A program made the position numbers and the translations under genes. Under the pieces are notes generated by a model. That model saw only the letters and a program-made list of their open reading frames with translations, was not told where the DNA came from and did not search any database. Of a stretch of DNA of 64,000 bases, positions 54,061 to 62,587 are shown in pieces; positions within the stretch are counted from its first letter, which is position 1; each line of letters starts with the position of its first letter. Source of the stretch: JACQFV01 sp964593585 (GTDB lineage: Bacteria > Zixibacteria > MSB-5A5 > WJJR01); NCBI GenBank assembly GCA_964593585.1, contig CAZQIZ010000013.1:1-64000 (forward strand). Direction: 5' to 3'.

Positions 54061-54951
54061 ATGAACCACACGTGGGGCAAACGGTGGGCGATGGTCCTCG
54101 GCGCGGCGCTGATTCTCGTGACGGGACTTTCGGCCAACGCGCTGGCGATCGACGATAACCATGCGCTGCCGTTCTTGCGGACAGGCGTGGGCGCCCGCGC
54201 GTATGGACTGGGCAACGCCTACACGGCGTTGGCCGGCGACGCGTCAGCCGGGTTCTTCAACCCGGCAGGACTTTCACGCATCAACAAGTGGAGCTTTTCC
54301 TCCATGCTGTCGGCGGACATGTTCGCTGATCGCAACTTCAACTACCTCGCGCTGGCCGGCTCGTTCAAGTGGGGCTCGGTGGGCGCGTCGTGGATTAACG
54401 CCGGCATCACCGATGTCGAGCATTCCGATGGCAGCACCGAGGACTACATGGACAACTACTTCCTGTTGTCCTATGCCAACTGCGCCAAGGCGTTCCACTG
54501 GGGCATGAACCTGGTGATCGCCAACAACAAAGTCTCGGAAGAGACCGGCGTGGGCGGCGATGTGGGCTTCCAGATCGACCTGCATGACGACGCGCGTCTG
54601 GGCCTGATGGCGCAGTCGCTCGGCCTGAAGGTCGGCGAGGACAAGGTGCCGTACAACATCCGCCTCGGCCTGGCCGTCACTCCGGGTCAGCTTTCGGGTT
54701 TCACCTTCCCGGTGGAAATCCAGAAGACGCAGGGTGTGGACGAGATCGCCTTCCGCATCGGCGGCGAGTACATGCACAAGTTTGAGAACACCGACTACGC
54801 GGCCGCTCTGCGCGGCGGCGTGGACGACGGTGCGTTCGCCATCGGCGCCGGGCTGTATTTCCGTCAGTTCGGCTTCGACTACGCCTATGTGACCGACAAG
54901 GAAGATTTCATGGGCGAGAACCACCGATTCAGCCTGACCGGCAACTTCTAA
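54061..54951 (+). CDS. PorV/PorQ-family outer-membrane protein
   Basis: A 296-residue outer-membrane beta-barrel. Signal peptide: WAMVLGAALILVTGLSANALA (about 9-29). The family N-terminus follows: LRTGVGARAYGLGNAYTALAGDASAGFFNPAGLSRIN, the glycine/NPAG hallmark of PorV/PorQ (UPF0164). The rest is alternating strands ending with FSLTGNF, the aromatic outer-membrane assembly end. PorV works with type IX secretion in Bacteroidota by carrying substrates with C-terminal sorting domains, so the pairing with the giant protein just upstream fits. The ATG at 54061 has AAGGGAGAAGGAAC. An earlier ATG at 54040 is less likely. Confidence 0.88.
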   Translation: MNHTWGKRWAMVLGAALILVTGLSANALAIDDNHALPFLRTGVGARAYGLGNAYTALAGDASAGFFNPAGLSRINKWSFSSMLSADMFADRNFNYLALAGSFKWGSVGASWINAGITDVEHSDGSTEDYMDNYFLLSYANCAKAFHWGMNLVIANNKVSEETGVGGDVGFQIDLHDDARLGLMAQSLGLKVGEDKVPYNIRLGLAVTPGQLSGFTFPVEIQKTQGVDEIAFRIGGEYMHKFENTDYAAALRGGVDDGAFAIGAGLYFRQFGFDYAYVTDKEDFMGENHRFSLTGNF

Positions 54952-54976
54952 GCCGCAGATCGACACGCACTTCGAG

Positions 54977-55012
54977 CCGCCCCGCACTTGCCCGTGCGGG
55001 GCGGTTTATTTT
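54977..55012 (+). terminator. Rho-independent terminator after the PorV-like gene
   Basis: CCGCCCCGCAC (54977-54987) pairs perfectly with 54994-55004 around TTGCCC, followed by TTTATTTT. This closes the giant-protein/PorV unit. Confidence 0.88.
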
Positions 55013-55106
55013 CCGGCCCAGGCCCCCGGTTCCCCTGGAAGCCGGCGGTAGCGCATGCATGGGCCAGCGAGAAATGGTATATTTTCGCCGGATGGGAGGA
55101 ACGCCG

Positions 55107-56549
55107 ATGTCGATGGTGGTCGGAGACAAAGTGGAGCAGAAAAGCCGGGGGGCGGTCGATGAACTGGCCTGGCTGCGTCAGCAACTGATCGGTGTGGATG
55201 CCAAGGTGCCGATCCTGGGCGGGCGCATGGTCACCTATGTGAACTTCGACAACGCCGCCTCGACGCCGACATTCCGGCCGATCGCCGACAAGGTCGACCA
55301 ATTCCTGACTTGGTATTCGAACGTGCACCGCGGGACCGGGTTCAAGTCGCAGTTGTCGTCGTGGGTGTTCGAAGAAGCGCGGGCGCGGATCATGGAGTTC
55401 GTCAAGGCCGACATGGCCTCGCACATCGTGATCTTCACCAAGAACACGACCGAGGCGATCAACAAACTCTCCAACCGCATCCGGTTCGGACCGCAGGACA
55501 TCGTGCTCACCTCGCTCATGGAGCATCACTCCAACGAGCTGCCCTGGCGGAAGGTGGCGCGGGTGGAGCACATTGGCCTGGAGGCAGATGGGCGTCTCTC
55601 CGTCGAAGATTTCGAGACGAAGTTGAAGCAGTTCGGGCGGCGGGTGCGTCTGGTGGCGATCACCGGGGCGTCGAATGTGTCGGGCTACATCAATGACACA
55701 TCGTACTTCGCGCGGCGTGCGCATGAGAGCGGCGCCGAGATCCTGGTCGACGCCGCGCAACTGGCGCCGCATCGTCCGTTGGCGATGGGCACGGCCCATG
55801 ATCCGGCGCACATCGACTACCTGGTCTTTTCGGCGCACAAGATGTACGCGCCGTACGGCGTCGGCATCCTTGTTGGGCGTCGTCCCACCTTCGAGCAGGG
55901 GGAGCCGGATGTGGTCGGCGGCGGCACGGTCGACATCGTGAATCTAGAGGAGGCATACTGGACCGACCTGCCCGAGAAAGAGGAAGCGGGTACGCCGGAC
56001 ATCGTTGGGGTGGTGGCGCTGGCGACGGCGATCCAGATGCTGCATTCGGTGGGATGGGATGCGGTGATCGCGCACGAGGCGGAGTTGACGGCCTACGCGT
56101 TGCGCAAACTGGCGGAGATCCCGAAGGTGCGCATCTATGGCGATGCCGATCCGGCCAATGCCGCGCAGCGGCTGGGGGTGCTGTCGTTTTCGGTCGACAG
56201 CGTGCCGCACAGCCTGGTGGCCGCGGTGCTCAACTACGAGCACGGGATCGGCGTGCGGTCGGGATGCTTCTGCGCGCACACCTATGTGAAGTGTCTCCTC
56301 AATGTTCCGGATGAGGAGGCGCGTCAGATGGAACGCGAGATCCTGGCACGGGACCGCAGCCGTCTGCCGGGCACGGTCCGTGCCAGTTTTGGCATCTACA
56401 ACAACCTCGCCGAGGTCGACCGGCTGGCGGCGGCGCTGGCGGACATCTCCGCGGGACGCATCCAGGACGACTATGTGCTAAACGCGGAGAAGGGCGAATA
56501 CACGCCGCGGGGGTACGCGCCGGAGTTTGGGAAGTATTTTAATCTCTAG
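55107..56549 (+). CDS. Class V aminotransferase / cysteine desulfurase-like protein
   Basis: A 480-residue PLP enzyme of the fold-type I, class V group (SufS/IscS-like). Key residues: FTKNTTEAINKL near the PLP phosphate, MEHHSNELPWR and the PLP lysine in VFSAHKMYAPYGVGIL (the H-K). A possible active-site cysteine is in GVRSGCFCAHTYVKCLL, near 392-402. A leading 50 residues, VGDKVEQKSRGAVDELAWLRQQ, precede the domain. It could be a desulfurase or another aminotransferase; the sequence alone does not decide. The start at 55107 is chosen because GGAGG is eight bases upstream; 55113 is possible too. No isc/suf genes are nearby. Confidence 0.87.
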   Translation: MSMVVGDKVEQKSRGAVDELAWLRQQLIGVDAKVPILGGRMVTYVNFDNAASTPTFRPIADKVDQFLTWYSNVHRGTGFKSQLSSWVFEEARARIMEFVKADMASHIVIFTKNTTEAINKLSNRIRFGPQDIVLTSLMEHHSNELPWRKVARVEHIGLEADGRLSVEDFETKLKQFGRRVRLVAITGASNVSGYINDTSYFARRAHESGAEILVDAAQLAPHRPLAMGTAHDPAHIDYLVFSAHKMYAPYGVGILVGRRPTFEQGEPDVVGGGTVDIVNLEEAYWTDLPEKEEAGTPDIVGVVALATAIQMLHSVGWDAVIAHEAELTAYALRKLAEIPKVRIYGDADPANAAQRLGVLSFSVDSVPHSLVAAVLNYEHGIGVRSGCFCAHTYVKCLLNVPDEEARQMEREILARDRSRLPGTVRASFGIYNNLAEVDRLAAALADISAGRIQDDYVLNAEKGEYTPRGYAPEFGKYFNL

Positions 56550-56591
56550 CCGGTCGCTGACAAGGTCAGTTCCGACGCAAGACGCGGCCGA

Positions 56592-56673
56592 TGTCATGCT
56601 GAGCGGAGCGAAGCATCTGCTGTTTTCACCGATGGATCAGAAAAGCAGACCCTTCGCTCCGCTCAGGATGACA
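56592..56673. repeat. Inverted-repeat element of the TGTCATxCTGAGCG type
   Basis: TGTCATGCTGAGCGGAGCG at 56592 and its near mirror ending at 56673 form arms of about 30 bases each with a few mismatches around a short middle. This kind of palindrome, in many bacterial genomes translated as HAERS..., is a known type of dispersed intergenic repeat. It lies between the aminotransferase and deacetylase genes. A half-copy is at 8873-8900. Confidence 0.8.
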
Positions 56674-56732
56674 ATGCGAGATTCCGGGTTTGACAAGGGG
56701 CGTTGGCCCCTTGTTCGCTTTGCAGGGGATGT

Positions 56733-57602
56733 GTGTCGCAACCTGTCTGCGCCTTCACCATCGATGTCGAGGGGTTTGCCGAATCGCACGCGCAGAGCGT
56801 GACGGTCGATCCGGCGCTTCTGAATCCGGATGCCATGGACCGGGAGATTGCCGCCAATCTCGATGTCGCGCTCGAACTGCTCGCCCGCCACCAGACCCGT
56901 GCGACGTTCTTTTTCTTGGGGCGCATTGCCCGTTCCGCGCCCCACCTGGTGCGACAGGTGGCGGAGGCGGGGCATGAAATCGGCTGCCATTCGCTGAACC
57001 ATATCCGGATTTTCGGCCAGACGCGGGAGGAGTTTCGACGGGACCTGCGGACCGCCAAGACGGCGCTGGAGGACGCAGGCGGGCAGGCGGTGGCCGGGTT
57101 CCGGGCCCCGGACTTCTCCATCGGCCGCCGGAATCTCTGGGCGTTCGACGAATTGGCGGAGGCGGGCTTCCGGTATGACTCCAGCGTCGTGACGACGCGG
57201 GTCCATGATGTTTATGGTATCACCGGTGTGCCTGATACCCCCTTCCAATGGAGCAACGGGCTGATGGAGTTTCCGCTGCCGGTGTTCGGGTTGAGTGGGT
57301 TCACGCTTCCGCTGGGGGGCGGGGGGTATTTCCGGCTTTTGCCGGTCGGCTGGGTGCGGCGGTTCTATCGTTCCCGGACGCGGCGGAACATTCCCACGGC
57401 TTTCTACATACACCCATATGAGATCGGGCCGGTGGCGCCGCGGATTGAAGGCCTCTCATTTGTCCGCCGGTTTCGTCACTATGTCCGACTGTCCCAAGGC
57501 GTCGAGCGGCTCACCCAGCTTTTGGCGTCTGTTCCCTTCACCACCATGTCGCGTGTGTTGGCGGATTGCGCCAACTTGCCGACACAGACCGTAAGGAGCT
57601 GA
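56733..57602 (+). CDS. Polysaccharide deacetylase, DUF3473-type
   Basis: A 289-residue NodB-fold deacetylase. The catalytic pattern is AFTIDVEGF near residue 10 (the metal-binding D), ATFFFLGRIA, then the H-x-x-x-H motif in EIGCHSLNHIRIFG and a GFRAPDFSIG stretch. The region PVFGLSGFTLPLGGGGYFRLLPVGW is the DUF3473 extension seen in exosortase-linked (XrtA-type) deacetylases, though no exosortase gene is in the window. It probably removes acetyl groups from exopolysaccharide. The GTG at 56733 is preferred over TTG at 56703; neither is certain. It overlaps the operon with the two methyltransferases that follow. Confidence 0.85.
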   Translation: MSQPVCAFTIDVEGFAESHAQSVTVDPALLNPDAMDREIAANLDVALELLARHQTRATFFFLGRIARSAPHLVRQVAEAGHEIGCHSLNHIRIFGQTREEFRRDLRTAKTALEDAGGQAVAGFRAPDFSIGRRNLWAFDELAEAGFRYDSSVVTTRVHDVYGITGVPDTPFQWSNGLMEFPLPVFGLSGFTLPLGGGGYFRLLPVGWVRRFYRSRTRRNIPTAFYIHPYEIGPVAPRIEGLSFVRRFRHYVRLSQGVERLTQLLASVPFTTMSRVLADCANLPTQTVRS

Positions 57603-57607
57603 CCATC

Positions 57608-58375
57608 ATGTCCCAGACTGTCCTGGACCGCCCCGACGCGGGTGTGACCGACGTACGCGCCTATTTCGAGCGCGCCGCCGATTCCTTTGACCGGCTCTAC
57701 AGCGAGGACGGGCAAGGGCCGTTCTGGCGCTGGGTGAATTCCCGCTTCCGGTCGGACATCATCGCGCGGTTTCTGCGCACCTGCGAGCATGTGAAGCAGG
57801 CGCGGGCGCACAGTGTGCTGGATGTGGGGTGCGGCTCGGGACGGTATCTGGCGGCGTTCGCGCAGCTGGGTGTCGAGCGTCTGGCCGGCATCGACATTTC
57901 CGCGCCGATGCTCGATCTGGCGCGGCGGCATCTGGCGGCGGCAGGTCGCGTCGATGTCGAGTTGATCTGCGGCAACTTCGACGAGTACGCGACCGATCAG
58001 CGCTTCGACGTGGTGGTGGCGATGGGCTTCTTCGATTACCAGGCCGACCCGGTCGCGGTGCTCGCGCGCATGCGCGCGTTGGCCCGGCATTCGGTGATTG
58101 CCTCGTTCCCGAGCCGCCATTGGTTCCGCACGCCGCTGCGGCAGGCGCGCTACCGGATCAAGAAGTGCCCGGTTTACTTCTACGACCCGCGTCGGATCAT
58201 GGACATCGCCGAGCAGGCGGGATATGCGTATGCCGAGACGGTCAAACTGCCCGGCGCGGGGATGGATTATGTCACGACCCTGCGGGTCGGCGTTCCCTTC
58301 CGCGACGAGGTGGCCCACACCCGGCGGGTGGGGATCCATTGCGAGATTCTCGCCGGCGCGCTCCCGGTTGCGTAA
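57608..58375 (+). CDS. Class I SAM-dependent methyltransferase (first of a tandem pair)
   Basis: A 255-residue methyltransferase. The SAM-binding motif I is SVLDVGCGSGRYLAAFAQLG at about 75-94. Then GIDISAPMLDLAR binds the ribose, followed by FDVVVAMGFFDYQADP. The distinctive ASFPSRHWFRTPL and KLPGAGMDYVTTLR are shared with the next gene. The start has AAGGAG eight bases upstream, inside the end of the deacetylase gene (6 bp between the stop and this start), so it is the second gene of an operon. The target could be a sugar or a lipid, but the sequence does not say. Confidence 0.88.
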   Translation: MSQTVLDRPDAGVTDVRAYFERAADSFDRLYSEDGQGPFWRWVNSRFRSDIIARFLRTCEHVKQARAHSVLDVGCGSGRYLAAFAQLGVERLAGIDISAPMLDLARRHLAAAGRVDVELICGNFDEYATDQRFDVVVAMGFFDYQADPVAVLARMRALARHSVIASFPSRHWFRTPLRQARYRIKKCPVYFYDPRRIMDIAEQAGYAYAETVKLPGAGMDYVTTLRVGVPFRDEVAHTRRVGIHCEILAGALPVA

Positions 58376-58383
58376 CTTCCGGC

Positions 58384-59037
58384 ATGGTCAGCGACCAACT
58401 CCGGCGGCATTTCGATCGCCACGCCGACGATTTTGATCGCCTCTATTACGAGGGAAGACAGACCGCAGTCCAGCGCTGGCTGAATCGTCGTTTCCGGTCG
58501 GACATCGTTGGACGGTATCGCGCGGCGCTGGCGCATGTCGCCGCGGCCCACGCGCGCAGTGTGCTGGATATCGGGTGCGGTCCGGGGCATTACCTGAGCG
58601 CGCTGGCAGCGATGGGGGTGCCACGGCTGGTCGGCATCGATCTCTCCGAACGGATGCTGGAATTGGCGCGGCACTACCTCGCCGCCGAGGGGATCACAGG
58701 GGTCGAGTTAGTGCAGCGGGACTTCCTCGATTGGGAGACGACCGAGCAGTTCGATGTTGTGCTGGCGCTCGGTTACTTCGATTACTTCGACAATCCGGTC
58801 GAGCATCTGTCCCGGATGCGTGCGCTGGCGCGTCACTCGGTCTTCGCCTCGTTTCCTTCCCGGCATTGGTTTCGCACACCATTTCGTCGCGTGCGTCGCG
58901 CGTTGCACGGCACGCGGGTCTATTTCTATGACGCCGAAAGGATCCGTCGCATGGGAGTACAGGCGGGATTCCAGGAGACCAGCGTTGAGAAATTGCCCGG
59001 CGCCGGAATGAACTTCATCGCGACACTCGTCAGTTAA
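58384..59037 (+). CDS. Class I SAM-dependent methyltransferase (second of a tandem pair)
   Basis: A 217-residue paralogue of the previous gene. Both share FDRLY, RFRSDI, ARSVLDIGCGPGHYLSALA as motif I, GIDLSERMLELARHYLAAEG and the ASFPSRHWFRTPF and KLPGAGMNFIATL signatures. The C-terminal 35 residues of the first copy are missing here. No good Shine-Dalgarno precedes the ATG at 58384, which is eight bases after the upstream stop, suggesting translational coupling. The pair looks like a tandem duplication followed by divergence. Confidence 0.87.
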   Translation: MVSDQLRRHFDRHADDFDRLYYEGRQTAVQRWLNRRFRSDIVGRYRAALAHVAAAHARSVLDIGCGPGHYLSALAAMGVPRLVGIDLSERMLELARHYLAAEGITGVELVQRDFLDWETTEQFDVVLALGYFDYFDNPVEHLSRMRALARHSVFASFPSRHWFRTPFRRVRRALHGTRVYFYDAERIRRMGVQAGFQETSVEKLPGAGMNFIATLVS

Positions 59038-59261
59038 CGTGTTGTTGCACAGCGCGTTGCCGCGACGCCGTGCAATCTCCTCCGCTTTTTGTCCATAATC
59101 TTTATTGACATCTCGGGGTTGTAGGCGATATTAAAATAGATGCGGTGGATTCCGTCCGGATTCCACTTCAGCGATTTCGACGCAACACGCAGGTCTGGGC
59201 GGGAGCAATCCCGGCCGACAGAACTGGCGCAACGAATGGCCTTTTGAGTCGGGAGGTGGCC

Positions 59262-62200
59262 ATGTTGCCGGTATTGTGTAGATGGACACGGTCCAGAGTG
59301 GTTGTTGTCTGGATCGCGGTGCCGGGGTTGGCATGGATGTCGCACGCCGCGTTGGCGGGAACAGCGGACCCATTGCCTTCTCCGCTCTATCAGCATTCCC
59401 TCAAGACTTCCATCGAGAAATTCGACGGCGAAAACGCGCACGCGACGGCGCCAAAGGTTTCGCGCGAGCGGGCCGAGGCGGCCCAGTCGGGCGGCGGCGG
59501 CACGGGACGTCTGGCCGGTATCGCGGCGACGGTCGATGACTGCTGGCTGTCGCAGTCGGTCTGGATTCTCTCGCTGGATCCTTCGCCGAATGGATGCGAA
59601 TCCGGAGAGGCGATCACGTTGTTGACCGCTGATCCGACATTCCCGGACATCGTGCGTCGCCAGGCGCCGCCGTACCTGCCGCCGCCGAACCCGCCCGACA
59701 TTCCCATCGAGATGATCCAGCTGGAATTGCGCGGCAACGGCTCCATGGGGCCGGTTCTTGTGCATTTGAGTTCGTCGATACCGTCCACCGGACGGATCAC
59801 CAATGTCACGAGCGATCCGGGCGGCAACTTCCAGTCGGGAACGGTTCAATTGGATGTCACGATTGAGATTGAAATCGTGGCCTTAAGCCTCGTTTCGGTC
59901 AACCCGATTCCGGTGCGACTGGAAGGAGCGATCACAACGCTGCCGCCGATCGGTTCGACCTGGTCGACACCGCCCAGTTTCCCGCCGGTGCCGTTGCATG
60001 ACATCAACAACGGCACACAGATCGGCTGGATTTGCGCGCTGCCGGGGTACACACCGGCCACTCCGGAGGAATGTCCGCCGGCGGAGCAACCCACGATGGT
60101 CGGGACGGAATCGTGCCATGGCACATCCACCTGTCCGGGGTCGTTCACCTGTCTGAACGCGACCTGCGCGGCGGCGCAGACGTGCCGGTCGACGACCTGC
60201 ACCGCGGAGCCGACTTGCGCCGGATCGGAAGCGACCTGCTCGCCGAATCCCACCTGCCCGATGTATCCGTCGTGCGCCGAGACGCCGACCTGCCTCACTG
60301 AAACTTGCGTTGGTTACAGCACCTGCCGCGGCTCGACCACGTGTCAGAGCACCTACACCTGCGACCAGATTCCGTCGTACAACCCGACGCCCAGTTGCGC
60401 GCCGTACCCGTGCAATACGATGGCGGGCCCGACCTGCCATGGCGCTTCGACCTGTCCGGGTTACTACACCTGCGTGGATGCCAGTTGCGCGGCGTTCCAG
60501 ACCTGCCGCAACCCGACTTGCACTTCGGAGCCGACCTGCAGCCCGCGGTCATCGACCTGTTCGTACAGCGTGACCTGTCCGGAGTATCCGTCGTGCAACG
60601 GCACGGTGACCTGCGGGGCGACGAACAACACCTGCATTGGTTCGCCGACCTGTCGTGGGACATCGACCTGCGCAGGGGTGCCGACCTGCGAGCCGCCGGC
60701 GCCGACCATCGCGCCGTATGTCACCTGCGGCGACAATTTCGTCACCTGCCAGGGAGTCGTCACTTGCGACCGCTCGGTCACGTGCGCGGGCAATCCGAGT
60801 TGCGACGGCGGTTACACCTGCCAGGGGACCGCGACGTGCGATGGCATGACCTCGTGCGATGGGACGCTCACCTGCCACAATCAGGCGACCTGCCAATTCT
60901 CCTGCGAAGGGCACCAGTGCGGTTACCCGACGATGCAGGGGTACTACTCCTGCGACGGCGCCGCCTGCCCGACCTACATTTCGTCGGTCAGTTGCGCGGG
61001 CGGTTGGCTCTGCCCGACCTTCAGCGGCTACAACACCTGCCCGGTGGGCGCGTGCGTGACCATGGATGGCACGATCAGCTGCGAAGGGGGAGGGGCGTGC
61101 ATTACGTGGTCGAATTACTACACCTGCCACATGATCCCGTGCGATCCGCCGCCGCCGCCGACCTATCAAGGGTATGAGACCTGCCGTCCGTCGCAATGCA
61201 TTACCTGGCTGGGGACGCCATCGTGTCCGGGGGATGCCAGCTGCATCCCGACCGTGGCGCCGATGGCCAGTTGCGGCGGGCTGCCGACCTGCGCGGCGAT
61301 CATTTGCATACCGACAATTCCGGGGAATCCGACCTGCGCCGGCGTGGCCTCGTGCGCGCCGAACCCGTCGTGCAACGCCTTCGGCACCTGCCCCGGCTTT
61401 GCGACCTGCGCGCCGGCGGGGACTTGCGGCGCGAACACCTGCCCGAATTTCAACACCTGCGCCGGCTTTGCCAGTTGCGCCGGAACCGTGACCTGTCAGG
61501 GCGGGCACACCTGCGCGCCGAACGTGACTTGCGCCGGGAGTATTACATGCACGCATTCGAACACCTGCACAGGCGCGGCGACCTGCGACATATCTCCCAC
61601 CTGCGGGGGCTGGCCGACCTGCGCGGGCGGGCCGACCTGCGGTTTTGCCATTCCGACCTGCGGGCCGTTTGCCACCTGCGCCGCCGAGCAGACCTGTCCG
61701 GGCGCGCCGACCTGCGAGCAACAGGCGACCTGCAATGGTTCGCCGACGTGCGCGCTGTCGTTCACCTGCGATGGCTGGCCGACCTGTCAGCCGCCGCCGT
61801 ATGAGATACCATGCGAACTGAAGCTCTGTCTCGACAGTCTGCGCCTCGGTTGGATCACCGATTCGATTCCGCCTGACTCGACCCAGGCGTTCGAATGGGA
61901 TGACTGGCACGGCGGACCGATTCATCCGTTCCTGATCTGGGATGAAACGACGCCGAAGATTCCGGGACTCTTCGTGATTACCGAGTGGATCGCGCCGCCG
62001 CCGCAGGCGGGCATTGTCGACACCGAGTATGTCCGCTTCCCGTACTGGGTCGACTCGCTGCGCGCGCAGGACAACGACGGCGACGGACAGGTGACGGTGG
62101 GCGATCATCTGCTATTGCAGTTTGCCAACCCGGCGCCGATTGTCGGGCAGACCGCCTGGTTCCGGGTGGCGGAGATCGGCAAGAGCCGTCCACAGGACAA

Positions 62201-62495
62201 GAAGTACATCCTGAAGATGAAGTGCGACCGTCCGCTGGCGATGGCGTGCGCGTGCAATTGCCACGCCGACCCGGTCTGCGACGGGGTGATCAACAACGTG
62301 CAGGATGTCGTGGTGGCGGTGAACGTCGCCTTCCGCGGCGCGCCGGCGGTGCCCGATCCGAATCCGAGTTGTCCTTATGAGACCACAGATGTCAATTGCG
62401 ACGGCGTCACCAGTGTCTTGGATGTCGTCAAGATTGTCAACGTGGCCTTCCGCGGATCGGTCCCGGCAGCGGAGTACTGCGATCCGTGCCCGTAA
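59262..62495 (+). CDS. Secreted cysteine-hexad repeat protein with two dockerin-like repeats
   Basis: A 1,077-residue secreted protein. Signal peptide: VVVVWIAVPGLAWMSHAALAG (about 12-32). Residues about 30-280 are strand-rich with proline loops. Residues about 285-850 hold about 88 cysteines on a mostly six-residue period, T/S-C-x-G/x-x-x (TCHGASTCPGYYTC, TCAGFASCAGTVTCQGG). A 100-residue block is repeated nearly in tandem inside this region. Residues about 860-990 are a beta domain with DNDGDGQVTVGDHLLLQF. The last 70 residues have two dockerin-like calcium loops (DGVINNVQDVVVAVNVAFRG, DVNCDGVTSVLDVVKIVNVAFRGS). No homologue comes to mind for the repeat region. The ATG at 59262 has GGGAGG. 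Confidence 0.85.
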   Translation: MLPVLCRWTRSRVVVVWIAVPGLAWMSHAALAGTADPLPSPLYQHSLKTSIEKFDGENAHATAPKVSRERAEAAQSGGGGTGRLAGIAATVDDCWLSQSVWILSLDPSPNGCESGEAITLLTADPTFPDIVRRQAPPYLPPPNPPDIPIEMIQLELRGNGSMGPVLVHLSSSIPSTGRITNVTSDPGGNFQSGTVQLDVTIEIEIVALSLVSVNPIPVRLEGAITTLPPIGSTWSTPPSFPPVPLHDINNGTQIGWICALPGYTPATPEECPPAEQPTMVGTESCHGTSTCPGSFTCLNATCAAAQTCRSTTCTAEPTCAGSEATCSPNPTCPMYPSCAETPTCLTETCVGYSTCRGSTTCQSTYTCDQIPSYNPTPSCAPYPCNTMAGPTCHGASTCPGYYTCVDASCAAFQTCRNPTCTSEPTCSPRSSTCSYSVTCPEYPSCNGTVTCGATNNTCIGSPTCRGTSTCAGVPTCEPPAPTIAPYVTCGDNFVTCQGVVTCDRSVTCAGNPSCDGGYTCQGTATCDGMTSCDGTLTCHNQATCQFSCEGHQCGYPTMQGYYSCDGAACPTYISSVSCAGGWLCPTFSGYNTCPVGACVTMDGTISCEGGGACITWSNYYTCHMIPCDPPPPPTYQGYETCRPSQCITWLGTPSCPGDASCIPTVAPMASCGGLPTCAAIICIPTIPGNPTCAGVASCAPNPSCNAFGTCPGFATCAPAGTCGANTCPNFNTCAGFASCAGTVTCQGGHTCAPNVTCAGSITCTHSNTCTGAATCDISPTCGGWPTCAGGPTCGFAIPTCGPFATCAAEQTCPGAPTCEQQATCNGSPTCALSFTCDGWPTCQPPPYEIPCELKLCLDSLRLGWITDSIPPDSTQAFEWDDWHGGPIHPFLIWDETTPKIPGLFVITEWIAPPPQAGIVDTEYVRFPYWVDSLRAQDNDGDGQVTVGDHLLLQFANPAPIVGQTAWFRVAEIGKSRPQDKKYILKMKCDRPLAMACACNCHADPVCDGVINNVQDVVVAVNVAFRGAPAVPDPNPSCPYETTDVNCDGVTSVLDVVKIVNVAFRGSVPAAEYCDPCP

Positions 62496-62517
62496 CGGGC
62501 CGGTCAATGTGATCACA

Positions 62518-62554
62518 GACGGGGCATCTCGGTGAGATGCCCCGTCTTTTTTTT
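62518..62554 (+). terminator. Rho-independent terminator after the cysteine-hexad gene
   Basis: GACGGGGCATCTC (62518-62530) pairs perfectly with 62534-62546 around GGT and is followed by eight T. One of the strongest terminators in the window. Confidence 0.95.
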
Positions 62555-62587
62555 CTGAGCCGTGAGGCACAGACAAAGGTTGCATGA

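Noticed and set aside
60100..61800. CRISPR-like short periodicity in DNA
   Set aside because: The period is 18 bases in frame with a signal-bearing protein and encodes cysteine hexads.
60549..62108. 519-codon minus-strand ORF under the cysteine-hexad gene
   Set aside because: It is the mirror of the hexad repeats and has arginine/glycine/alanine-rich periodicity only because of them.
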